Source: Vibrio sp. SCSIO 43136 (GTDB lineage: Bacteria > Pseudomonadota > Gammaproteobacteria > Enterobacterales > Vibrionaceae). From it: a stretch of 64,000 nucleotides of DNA. The stretch lies in the NCBI RefSeq assembly GCF_023716565.1, contig NZ_CP071848.1, positions 1,860,001 to 1,924,000 on the forward strand, read 5' to 3'. The notes under the pieces are model-generated. The model had not been told where the DNA came from. It saw nothing but the letters and a program-made list of their open reading frames with translations, and ran no database searches. This document shows positions 24,679 to 31,973 of this stretch, piece by piece. The position numbers were made by a program, and so were the translations under genes. The first letter of the stretch is position 1; each line of letters opens with the position of its first letter.

Positions 24679-25310
24679 TAGAATAACCCCGCCATTTTTC
24701 CACCTAAGTAGGTACCCATTCCTGTGTTGATAGCGTCCCCCCACGATTTACCAGAAGTTAATTGACCTCCAGCGAGAGCACTACCCCTATTTATGCCCCC
24801 TTTAAAAGCGAGTTCTGTTAACGTATTCCCTGCTTGGTTAGTTGCGGATGCGTTCGCACCTGTAGCATTTAGACCTACGTTGACTAGGTTATTTAAGCTA
24901 TTCATCCGATTAGCTAAAAAGCTTTGCCCAAGCACTGGTGAAATAGATCCAACATCGTTGCTTGTTGCCGTTGACCCCATTCCACCAGTTGCCTCACTGG
25001 AAGCTAATGCATCTCGTCCAGCTTGCTCTTGCATCATGGCGTATTCTGGACCTCGATAATATGATGATAATGACTCAGACGGATTGCGAATGAGCTTCAT
25101 CATTTCAGACAACCCCTCCTGCCCAGCCATAGCAAACGGTGCCCATTGCTGGCGTTGTTCTGCCAACGCTTTTTGTTGAGCAGCTGTAGCCTCTCGCTGC
25201 GCCTGCAATGTAGCGTCAGCCTCAGTCTTTGCGGCTCGCTTTGCCGCATTGCTTCCGATTGCCCCAGATGCGACTGTAGCGGCTGATATTGCAACTAATC
25301 CCCAAGACAT
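24678..25310 (-). CDS. DNA ejection protein, gp7-like (210 aa)
   Basis: It opens with a hydrophobic, alanine-rich helix (MSWGLVAISAATVASGAIGS NAAKRAAK) followed by QREATAAQQKALAEQRQQWA, then WAPFAMAGQEGLSEMMKLI and a glycine/asparagine-rich tail. Size and layout agree with P22 gp7 (229 residues), the first ejection protein to enter the outer membrane. It is translationally coupled at both ends (16-base overlap upstream, one base downstream). Confidence 0.78.
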   Translation of the reverse strand: MSWGLVAISAATVASGAIGSNAAKRAAKTEADATLQAQREATAAQQKALAEQRQQWAPFAMAGQEGLSEMMKLIRNPSESLSSYYRGPEYAMMQEQAGRDALASSEATGGMGSTATSNDVGSISPVLGQSFLANRMNSLNNLVNVGLNATGANASATNQAGNTLTELAFKGGINRGSALAGGQLTSGKSWGDAINTGMGTYLGGKMAGLF

Positions 25311-25765
25311 AATCTAGCCCTCTCTACTAATTCAAGGATTTCGTTTTGCTCCTCGGTTTCAACAATCACTTCTTTCTCAATTTCTTCAAGGTCAGTACTT
25401 TTAGTTACATGCAAGGTTTGCCATATAGTATCTTCATGACAAAGAACCACCTTTTGAACACCAGCTTCACTAATAAATGTATGAGGTGCTTCTATTTCCT
25501 TGGTTTCATCTACTGTGAATACCGTGCACTTACCTTTGAGAATTACGTTAAAGTGCTGGGTTCCGTGTACCTTACCTACAATCAATGTCCCTTTTGGCAT
25601 AAGGATTTCACGCAGATAACAACCGTCCGCAAACCTATGTGTTACTGGGCACTCTTGCTCAACAAAATCACCGCTAACTAGGTTGTTTGCCATTGATCTG
25701 GCTAATGCGGTTATCTTCTGCGAGCGATCTTCTCGCCCATCTTTTGCTTCTGTTAATTCCGTCAT
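25295..25765 (-). CDS. Virion assembly protein in the gp14 position, cupin-like (156 aa)
   Basis: The gene sits between the needle-like and gp7-like genes, where P22 has gene 14. The sequence does not obviously resemble gp14. Its middle (FADGCYLREILMPKGTLIVG KVHGTQHFN, then VILKGKCTVFTVDETKEIEA PHTFISEAGVQKVVL) has the strand pattern and histidine spacing of a cupin/jelly-roll fold. The N-terminus is helical, the C-terminus acidic (EEIEKEVIVETEEQ). Expected role: a minor head or tail assembly factor. ATGA overlap with the upstream gene. Function is uncertain. Confidence 0.6.
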   Translation of the reverse strand: MTELTEAKDGREDRSQKITALARSMANNLVSGDFVEQECPVTHRFADGCYLREILMPKGTLIVGKVHGTQHFNVILKGKCTVFTVDETKEIEAPHTFISEAGVQKVVLCHEDTIWQTLHVTKSTDLEEIEKEVIVETEEQNEILELVERARLCLGD

Positions 25766-26400
25766 TCTGTCACCTGTGTTGAAGCAGCCATTTGCTTGGC
25801 GTTCTGCTGGCCTGCAAGGATGGCGTTTACTTTGGTTACTAGTTCGTTGTGGGCAGCGCCTAGGGTTTTCACTGCATCCACTACTGATTGAGCGTGGGTT
25901 TGGTCGTAGTCTGCAGGGGCGTTCTGGAGCGTGATTGATACCTGGTTAATGTCGGCTATGTGTGCCGCTAGGTTTACCACTCCGCCAGATGTTGGTTGGC
26001 AGTAGTCTTGGGTGCCTACGATATTGCCTGTGGCTCCGTGGGTACTTTCGGTACCAATATGGTTGGTGATTGCCTGCCCGTTCGCTGCAATGCTTTGAGC
26101 ATTGGTGGTGATAGCCTCGGTGTGTTGAGCAAGCTTTTGCTCATTGCTTTCAGAAAGCGCCAACGCTCTGTTTGCCAAAGCGTTGGCATTCTTAATTGCC
26201 TCGCCTAGTGCTTCGATTCGCTTATCCTGCTCTTCATCTGACTTTTTCAGGGCCTCAATCAGGTCACTATGGTCATTTACCTCAGCAACGGTATCTTGCA
26301 GGCCATTGGTCTTATTCTGGTAGTCCAGCTTAAGCTCCATCGGCCAGTTTTCTGGGTAAACGCTGAAATGTAGTTGGGTATCTTCAATTTGAATTTTCAT
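25762..26400 (-). CDS. Tail needle-like coiled-coil protein, gp26 position (212 aa)
   Basis: The N-terminal 40 residues are globular (MKIQIEDTQLHFSVYPENWP), followed by long heptad-type helices (IEALKKSDEEQDKRIEALGE; ALSESNEQKLAQHTEAITTN; AQSIAANGQAITNHIGTEST) and a second helical region near the C-terminus. Length and position directly after the gp10-like gene equal those of P22 gp26 (233 residues), the trimeric needle that plugs the tail and pierces the envelope. A short-fibre function is an alternative. It overlaps the gp10-like stop by four bases. Confidence 0.68.
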   Translation of the reverse strand: MKIQIEDTQLHFSVYPENWPMELKLDYQNKTNGLQDTVAEVNDHSDLIEALKKSDEEQDKRIEALGEAIKNANALANRALALSESNEQKLAQHTEAITTNAQSIAANGQAITNHIGTESTHGATGNIVGTQDYCQPTSGGVVNLAAHIADINQVSITLQNAPADYDQTHAQSVVDAVKTLGAAHNELVTKVNAILAGQQNAKQMAASTQVTE

Positions 26401-28412
26401 GGGGTATCCACACTAAAGCCTGACAAGTGCACAGGCTGTTTTGAAACAACACGGAGCTTAAAGCCAATGCTTTTCTCTACCGCACCTAGGGAGCCAAGGA
26501 TTACTTTGTTGGTGAAGTCCAATGGCGTGTTATACGTGACGTAGTGCTCTTTGCCGTAGGTTCTGCCATCGAGCGTGGCACTAATCATCATGGATTGGGC
26601 GACGTTGGTGTGCCCGTAGATAGAATCAAACTTGAGGCGGTGAAGCGGTACCTTGCCGTATCCATCGTTAACCTGGATATATGGCGTATAGAGGATGTGC
26701 TCGGCGTTCTCGCCGTATTGGCTGGCTACTGCGTCAGTGAGTAGACCAACGTTGCCGCCTTGTTTGTCTCCTATGGTTAGGCCTTTCTTTTGGTTGTAGA
26801 GAATGTGCCGTCCTCGATACGGGCCATCTCCAACCACGCTAGATTTCAGGGTTATCCAGACGTTCTGGGAAAGGTCTAGCACTAGGGTTTCGTTGGGTAG
26901 GTGGACAAACAGGAGGTTGTGGTTATCCATCATGACGGTTTCTAGCAGTACATCTTGTAGCTCTGACTCTTTGTATTGAGCAATCACCCTATCGACCGTT
27001 GAAGTGGATATCTTCTGGTAGTTGCCCGGAGAGACCATCATCACCATTAGCGTGCCGCCTTTGGTGCTTCCAAGCGCTGCGAATGACTTCTCAACTTCAC
27101 AAACTGCATGTGTGGCCACAACACCCACTTCCGTCACCATCGACTGTTCAGGCACATAAAGATTGCTTGAGTTACCAGTTAAGCGGAAGAACTCGATCGA
27201 GTTACGGCCAAAGACAACCACGTAGTTATTCCAAGAACGGATAGCTTTGTTGTCGTCGGAGTCGTGTTCTGGGCTGTAGAACGGTGCGCCATAGTCTGGT
27301 CTTTGCTCTGGTGAAGTGGTTTTACTTCCCATAGAGCCGATGGTTAATGCAGTACAACCAAAGCGGCGTTTGTTAATCCAAACATAGCGGCCTTTGTGTC
27401 GGTCTACATCGATGACGTCACTCAAATCAAAAGCGGTTGCCGGTGACTTAAATGGCTCCGATTGTTTGTGGTAGTCGTCCCAGCTGCCAACCAAGCGGCC
27501 AGCGGTTACGCCAGATTCATCTTGGCTGTTGTCGATAACTTTGGTGGTTGGGGTTGCTGGTTTATTGCCTTCTTCCTGTTTGATTGATTTGGTCATTGGG
27601 TAGATGCGAAATATCGATGCATCTACGTGGTCGAACAGTTGCAGGTCAGTGATTTGAGCGGTAGAGATACCGGTGACCTCTGCCGATTTCTGCGTTGCTC
27701 GGATAAGTTCGATTGGGTAAGCGTACTTCTCCAGAGAACTGACTCGGATCGAGTTTTCGCCCGCAACAGCTGTCTGGATTTCAATGTCCTGCGTTTCTTT
27801 GTCGGTGATGCGGTGGTAGAACTTCTTATCTGATGCCTTGTAGTAGATACCGCAAAACTTATTGTCCGTACGTTTGGATGAGATAATGAACTCATCTGCA
27901 GTTGGGAGCGTTTTGTAGTAAACCGTGGCGTTGACGTTAAACCCGTTGCTTGGTTTCCATGCTGGGATAGTGATGTAAGAGCCAGATTTAACGGTAAAGA
28001 TGAAATCTGGGTAACTGACGTAGTTCTCGCCCTCTGTCCAGTTGGTGAGCTCTGTGAGCTTTCCATCACGCCAGTATTTCACTTTTCCACCATCAACAAA
28101 GCAGACGGATTTAGCAGAGTGGCAAATGCTTGTGAGTTTACCGCCAGAGACTGTGGCAACCTGCGCACCATCTTCTACCAGCTTATTGCCAAGAACTCGG
28201 TACTCTTTACCTGTTAGGCTGTTGTACTGCGCTCCGTAGCTAATACCTGCAGAAACATAATCAAGCTCGATACCTTTGAATGATCGCAGGTAACCGTTAG
28301 CGTTTTCTGTTTGTGCCGGCACGGGGAGCATATTCACAGGTAGCGCATCGTCGTAACGAGCGTTTACTGTGGTTTTGCTGCCTTTCATAAGTGGCAGTGA
28401 GATAGGTGGCAT
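26397..28412 (-). CDS. Packaged DNA stabilisation protein, gp10-like, with an inserted domain (671 aa)
   Basis: Residues 1-125 match the start of P22 gp10 (LPVNMLPVPAQTENANGYLR SFKGIE). From about residue 335 the match resumes (SDVIDVDRHKGRYVWINKRR; FGRNSIEFFRLTGNSSNLYV) to the end (TLDGRTYGKEHYV; KSIGFKLRVVSKQPVHLSGF). gp10 forms the tail hub holding DNA in the head and binding tailspikes and needle. P22 gp10 has 472 residues. The extra 200 residues (about 133-335) form a separate beta-rich block (YITIPAWKPSNGFNVNATVY; FCGIYYKASDKKFYHRITD) resembling LamG/concanavalin-like domains and might add receptor binding at the hub. Confidence 0.88.
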   Translation of the reverse strand: MPPISLPLMKGSKTTVNARYDDALPVNMLPVPAQTENANGYLRSFKGIELDYVSAGISYGAQYNSLTGKEYRVLGNKLVEDGAQVATVSGGKLTSICHSAKSVCFVDGGKVKYWRDGKLTELTNWTEGENYVSYPDFIFTVKSGSYITIPAWKPSNGFNVNATVYYKTLPTADEFIISSKRTDNKFCGIYYKASDKKFYHRITDKETQDIEIQTAVAGENSIRVSSLEKYAYPIELIRATQKSAEVTGISTAQITDLQLFDHVDASIFRIYPMTKSIKQEEGNKPATPTTKVIDNSQDESGVTAGRLVGSWDDYHKQSEPFKSPATAFDLSDVIDVDRHKGRYVWINKRRFGCTALTIGSMGSKTTSPEQRPDYGAPFYSPEHDSDDNKAIRSWNNYVVVFGRNSIEFFRLTGNSSNLYVPEQSMVTEVGVVATHAVCEVEKSFAALGSTKGGTLMVMMVSPGNYQKISTSTVDRVIAQYKESELQDVLLETVMMDNHNLLFVHLPNETLVLDLSQNVWITLKSSVVGDGPYRGRHILYNQKKGLTIGDKQGGNVGLLTDAVASQYGENAEHILYTPYIQVNDGYGKVPLHRLKFDSIYGHTNVAQSMMISATLDGRTYGKEHYVTYNTPLDFTNKVILGSLGAVEKSIGFKLRVVSKQPVHLSGFSVDTP

Positions 28413-28427
28413 GGTTGCTCCAGATAA

Positions 28428-28450
28428 AAGAAAACCACCCGAAAGTGGTT
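28428..28450 (-). terminator. Weak intrinsic terminator before the gp10-like gene
   Basis: Minus strand: AACCAC-TTTCGG-GTGGTT followed by TTCTTTT. The stem is short and the T-run is broken, so it may only attenuate late transcription. Confidence 0.45.
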
Positions 28451-28451
28451 G

Positions 28452-28862
28452 TTATACGCCAGTGATGGTGATGTCGAGCTCTTTGCCATCTTGGCCGACA
28501 ATGTAGGCTGCAGCTGCAAGGTCTAAGGCTGCATAGTGCGTGGTGCCATTCCAGTTAAGGTTGATAGCTCCATAGCCTTGAATATCGATAATCACGGTTT
28601 CACATGCTCTCCAACGAGTCGAAGCCGAAGAGCGTAGTTCAATGGTTCCATTCGTTGAGTGAGCGGTTAACTGCCCTATTGTTGCTCCCACATGACCAAG
28701 CCAAGTTGCTGGGGTTATCTTGCCAAAAGCCCCTTGAGCAAAGCCGTGGTACCCAGAACCATTGCCAATGGTCCATTTGTAGTGATGCACCGTGTCATTT
28801 GATACGTCTTGAGCAGTATTAAATAGACCTGGTACATCTGGGTAAGTGACAACTCTAAACAT
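28452..28862 (-). CDS. Virion-region protein of unknown function (136 aa)
   Basis: The start ATG at 28862 overlaps the end of the preceding gene (ATGTTTAG). The protein begins MFRVVTYPDVPGLFNTAQDV and is beta-rich with many Thr, Gly and His residues (TIGNGSGYHGFAQGAFGKIT; THYAALDLAAAAYIVGQDGK). No membrane segment. It lies between the gp4- and gp10-like genes with a 101-residue partner, a pair P22 lacks. A decoration, head-completion or tail accessory protein is plausible. Confidence 0.6.
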   Translation of the reverse strand: MFRVVTYPDVPGLFNTAQDVSNDTVHHYKWTIGNGSGYHGFAQGAFGKITPATWLGHVGATIGQLTAHSTNGTIELRSSASTRWRACETVIIDIQGYGAINLNWNGTTHYAALDLAAAAYIVGQDGKELDITITGV

Positions 28863-29160
28863 AAGCGCTGGCGTTAAAATGGATGACAGCTTTGTGTTGA
28901 GGGTTACAAAATGGCAATCGAGCATAAAGCTTTTTGCCTGTCTCCCCTGTAACTCTCAAGAAGCAGAGCGGAGATTTCTCCTCAGCCACCAAGCGAGCAT
29001 CACCAAGATCGAACTCATCAGGAGCGGATGAGCGAAGCGCTAACTGAATGTATCCCGTACCTTTGGCATACATAGCGCTGATGACTGCAGTATCAACCGC
29101 CTTTATCGCTCCGGTGATATCAACCCACTTATCGATGTTTTCAGTTAGGTCTATGTTCAT
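28855..29160 (-). CDS. Virion-region protein of unknown function (101 aa)
   Basis: Starts MNIDLTENIDKWVDITGAIK, two bases behind the gp4-like gene, and overlaps the 136-residue gene by eight bases. Predicted beta-rich (YIQLALRSSAPDEFDLGDAR; LCFLRVTGETGKKLYARLPF). No known motif. Coupling to its neighbours indicates a structural or assembly role in the head-tail region. Confidence 0.6.
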   Translation of the reverse strand: MNIDLTENIDKWVDITGAIKAVDTAVISAMYAKGTGYIQLALRSSAPDEFDLGDARLVAEEKSPLCFLRVTGETGKKLYARLPFCNPQHKAVIHFNASAYV

Positions 29161-29162
29161 GG

Positions 29163-29609
29163 CTACTCCTCAGGCTCTGGGTAAAACTTGTTTTGATACA
29201 AGAAGCCGGTTCCTTCATTTCCAGATCCTATTGGTAAGGTGCCCGGGTATTCAGAGGGTTCGACTGTTACCAGTTTGTGCTCTAGCGTTTTCATGGCATC
29301 ACCTGCTCGTGTGGCAACCATCATAGGCGGTTCAAGGCCACGGCTAGAGCAGAACTCAAGTGCAAGCAATGGCTTTAGGCATGCCGCTGCGTAGACTTCC
29401 AAACCAGAATCATCATCTGCAGATGAGCAACCATACTCTTCTGGTTGGTAGTACTGGAGAGCCAAGCCGTCAGCAACGATCTTAGCTACCAAGTCATCCA
29501 GCATATCTAAGCCATCTTGGGTGTCGTCTGGGGATTGGCTAAGCAAGGTACCCGCAAGCGCCAGTTCCTTGATTGCCCCACTAACGACCATTCCCTTTTC
29601 GATGGTCAT
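29163..29609 (-). CDS. Head completion / tail accessory factor, gp4-like (148 aa)
   Basis: The helical N-terminal part (SGAIKELALAGTLLSQSPDD TQDGLDMLDDLVAKIVADGL) and the C-terminal YPGTLPIGSGNEGTGFLYQN correspond to the helical body and the conserved PSRMPTGSGN-like tail of P22 gp4 (166 residues), a ring protein that bridges portal and gp10. The middle (SGLEVYAAACLKPLLALEFC) fits the same family. Position after the coat gene agrees. Confidence 0.78.
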   Translation of the reverse strand: MTIEKGMVVSGAIKELALAGTLLSQSPDDTQDGLDMLDDLVAKIVADGLALQYYQPEEYGCSSADDDSGLEVYAAACLKPLLALEFCSSRGLEPPMMVATRAGDAMKTLEHKLVTVEPSEYPGTLPIGSGNEGTGFLYQNKFYPEPEE

Positions 29610-29617
29610 AAGAGATC

Positions 29618-29758
29618 CTATTTCTTCGGTTTAGTTACCTTGGTTACGTCATCAACGAAGCCAAGCTTTTCGTAGTGTTCAAAGTCAACGACCTTGATAA
29701 CTGCCTGCACATGGCCTTCTTGGTTATCGGCATAGATAAATACGCTCATGCGATCCAT
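29618..29758 (-). CDS. Small virion-region protein (46 aa)
   Basis: ATG at 29758 follows TAGGAGAAACACA, a strong ribosome binding site. Product MDRMSVFIYADNQEGHVQAV continues IKVVDFEHYEKLGFVDDV and ends TKVTKPKK. The end resembles the short C-terminal linker domains of phage neck proteins, but the sequence is too small to assign. It lies between the coat terminator and the gp4-like gene. Confidence 0.6.
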   Translation of the reverse strand: MDRMSVFIYADNQEGHVQAVIKVVDFEHYEKLGFVDDVTKVTKPKK

Positions 29759-29775
29759 TGTGTTTCTCCTAAAAC

Positions 29776-29796
29776 AAAAAGAGGGCCGAAGCCCTC
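29776..29796 (-). terminator. Intrinsic terminator after the coat gene
   Basis: Minus strand: GAGGGC-TTCG-GCCCTC followed by TTTTTG. It should lower transcription of downstream neck and tail genes relative to coat protein, unless Q antiterminates. Confidence 0.8.
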
Positions 29797-29813
29797 AGAG
29801 TAGTGATTGGTGA

Positions 29814-31085
29814 TTAGTTACCTTGACCTTTCAAGCCCAAGTGCGGGTTGAAGCAAGCAAATGCTGGAAGCAGGTCGAAACGAACCATCTGTTTGTTTGC
29901 GGTACCATCCGAGAAGCGGTGAACACGAATTGAGAAGCCCGTGTCAGGCATCTGGATAACACTTGAATCTGTAGCGTGCAGCTTTGGAAGCACAATAGTA
30001 CCAAGACCGAAGAAGTCTTTATGGTAAGCCAGTGCAGGACGGTAGAACTGGTTAGCAGTAGCATTAACAGTTACAGCGTCACCAGCCGTTAGAACTTTGT
30101 CTACTGTGTTGAATGCACCATTAACGCCACTCTCATGGATTGCAGCACCAGAAAGTTTAACTGTGATGTCACCACCACTCGTTGCTACAGCATCCTCCAT
30201 TACCGTTGCTGTGAATTTAACTGGCAAGCCATCTTTGCGCACAACCTTGCGGTTACGGAAGTTCAGCAGGTTAGAGCCAGCGAACGTCAGTGTTTGACCA
30301 GCCTTAAGCGTGCCAGTGGTAGCCGTAGCACCTGTAAGAACCACCGTCATTTGGTAAGTATCTTTATAGGTGTTGTATGTACCTGGAACAGTGGTTTTCA
30401 CCGTCATGCTGCCGACTTGGGTACCTGCTTGATACTCCGGCAAGTTGTTTGTCGAAAGAACTCGATCAATGCCTGCAAAGTTCTCTTTGATTGTAGCCTT
30501 AGCCCATGCCTTGCGAACTTCATCATTTACGCCAAGCTGGGTTTGTAGGTCGGCAAGATTGGTTTCATCAAAGTTAGAAATTGCACAGTAGCTATTGCCA
30601 GAAGGGAAACCAAGCTCTTTCATTAGAGCACCAATGGTCGCAACATCTTTCCATTTGGAGATGGCTTTGTCTGCCACGCCAGATTGGTTTGCCGCCGCAA
30701 GGTTCATTCGGTGTGCAAGTTCTGACTCCAACTCTACAGCCATATCCGTAGCAATAGGATTTAATAGCTCATCTAGTTGGTCTAACTTAAGGGCTTGCTC
30801 TACTTGCTGCCACTCACAGAATACAGTGATGTACTCGCCAACTTCTGCAACAACAGAGCCAACTTTGATTGGGTTCTTTTCTTTGTTCGTCATGTCACCA
30901 TCTGGCGTACGCTGTGGAACATATTGAGCTGAACGTTTCATTTTTACGATGCCACCCGTTGAGGCATCAATATCATTCACCATCTGGCGAGATACGGTGT
31001 TACACAGGATCGTGCTTGAGATGAAGTTCTTCGTAAACTGCTTAAGCAGCTTAGGCATTACATTGCTTTCTAAATTGTTTGGCAT
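29814..31085 (-). CDS. Major capsid (coat) protein, P22 gp5-like
   Basis: 423 residues, close to the 430 of P22 coat. The N-arm and spine region (SNVMPKLLKQFTKNFISSTI; NDIDASTGGIVKMKRSAQYV PQR) and the long segment EYITVFCEWQQVEQALKLDQ LDELLNPIATDMAVELES correspond to the HK97-type core. Residues about 225-345 (TVKTTVPGTYNTYKDTYQMT through TAGDAVTVNATAN) form a beta-rich insertion equivalent to the P22 I-domain. The gene lies between scaffold and gp4-like genes and has its own terminator. It forms the icosahedral shell. Confidence 0.88.
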   Translation of the reverse strand: MPNNLESNVMPKLLKQFTKNFISSTILCNTVSRQMVNDIDASTGGIVKMKRSAQYVPQRTPDGDMTNKEKNPIKVGSVVAEVGEYITVFCEWQQVEQALKLDQLDELLNPIATDMAVELESELAHRMNLAAANQSGVADKAISKWKDVATIGALMKELGFPSGNSYCAISNFDETNLADLQTQLGVNDEVRKAWAKATIKENFAGIDRVLSTNNLPEYQAGTQVGSMTVKTTVPGTYNTYKDTYQMTVVLTGATATTGTLKAGQTLTFAGSNLLNFRNRKVVRKDGLPVKFTATVMEDAVATSGGDITVKLSGAAIHESGVNGAFNTVDKVLTAGDAVTVNATANQFYRPALAYHKDFFGLGTIVLPKLHATDSSVIQMPDTGFSIRVHRFSDGTANKQMVRFDLLPAFACFNPHLGLKGQGN

Positions 31086-31100
31086 TGCTTTTATCCTACA

Positions 31101-31904
31101 TTAGCTAATTTGTGCGTCAGGGAACGCTGCATCAAATGGGTCAATCTCTCGTTGGCCACCGCCGTTAACTTGCGTTGCTGGGTCTGGGGCTTGAGTGACT
31201 TTTGGTTTAACCGAAAGGGCTTTGGTTTTGAGGGTGGTTGAGATCTTCGCTGCGGCTTGCATTGGGTTCATCTGTGCAAGCTCGTGCAGTTCTGCTGGGT
31301 TCTTGGCGAGGTAATCCACCATCTGTGCGCCGTGCTCATCTTGAATGAGGAACGTTGCGACTTCTGAGGAGATACCTGACTGACCAACAACCTTGTCAGC
31401 ATGCTGCAGTTCTTCAATCGTTAAACCAGCATCTAGGCCACGCTGACCATATTGCTGGATGGCTTGTTGTTGCTGCTGTTCTTGTTGCTGTTGAAGCTGA
31501 GTTTGGTTTTGCTGCTCAAGCACCGATTTAACCGAACTCTCAGCGGCCTGCTTGTTGAAGGCGATCATGTCTTGATGGTATTTCTGCATTGCAGTTTCAT
31601 CATAGAGATCGTCTGGCAACGTTGGGGCTTGAAGCTCTGCGGCTGCAACTGGTGCTTTAGCCTGCGGCTGACCACTTTCCATTGCATCTAGCTTCGCTTG
31701 AAGATCGTCAGCTCGACGTTGCTCAGCGTACTTGTCGGCGGTAAGTTTATTGATGCGCTGCTGTACGCCATTCCCGCTTTGCTCAGGTTGGGCTTCCTGA
31801 CCGGGGCTGATCTCCGGCTGCTCAGTTTCTTGATTTAAAATTTCGCCCTGTTCAGGCGTAGTTTGACCGTCAAGCTCTGAACCATTCAGCTCTAATGTAC
31901 TCAT
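31101..31904 (-). CDS. Scaffolding protein, P22 gp8-like
   Basis: 267 residues, very hydrophilic, with long glutamine/alanine-rich helices (NQTQLQQQQEQQQQQAIQQY) and a disordered N-terminus (QTTPEQGEILNQETEQPEIS). Scaffold proteins of P22-type phages have this composition and size (303 in P22) and the same position between portal and coat. It directs procapsid assembly and leaves before DNA packaging. The assignment is by position and composition because scaffold sequences diverge quickly. Confidence 0.78.
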   Translation of the reverse strand: MSTLELNGSELDGQTTPEQGEILNQETEQPEISPGQEAQPEQSGNGVQQRINKLTADKYAEQRRADDLQAKLDAMESGQPQAKAPVAAAELQAPTLPDDLYDETAMQKYHQDMIAFNKQAAESSVKSVLEQQNQTQLQQQQEQQQQQAIQQYGQRGLDAGLTIEELQHADKVVGQSGISSEVATFLIQDEHGAQMVDYLAKNPAELHELAQMNPMQAAAKISTTLKTKALSVKPKVTQAPDPATQVNGGGQREIDPFDAAFPDAQIS

Positions 31905-31973
31905 AGTTTTTTCCTTTGCGCTTAATGCGGATTAAAAGCCCAGATATAGCTCTGGTGGGCTTTGTGGTGCAGG

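Noticed and set aside
31922..31972. Hairpin between scaffold and portal genes (AAAGCCCA...TGGGCTTT)
   Set aside because: The stem is interrupted and the T-run on the minus strand is too short (TTTTAATC); not supported as a terminator.
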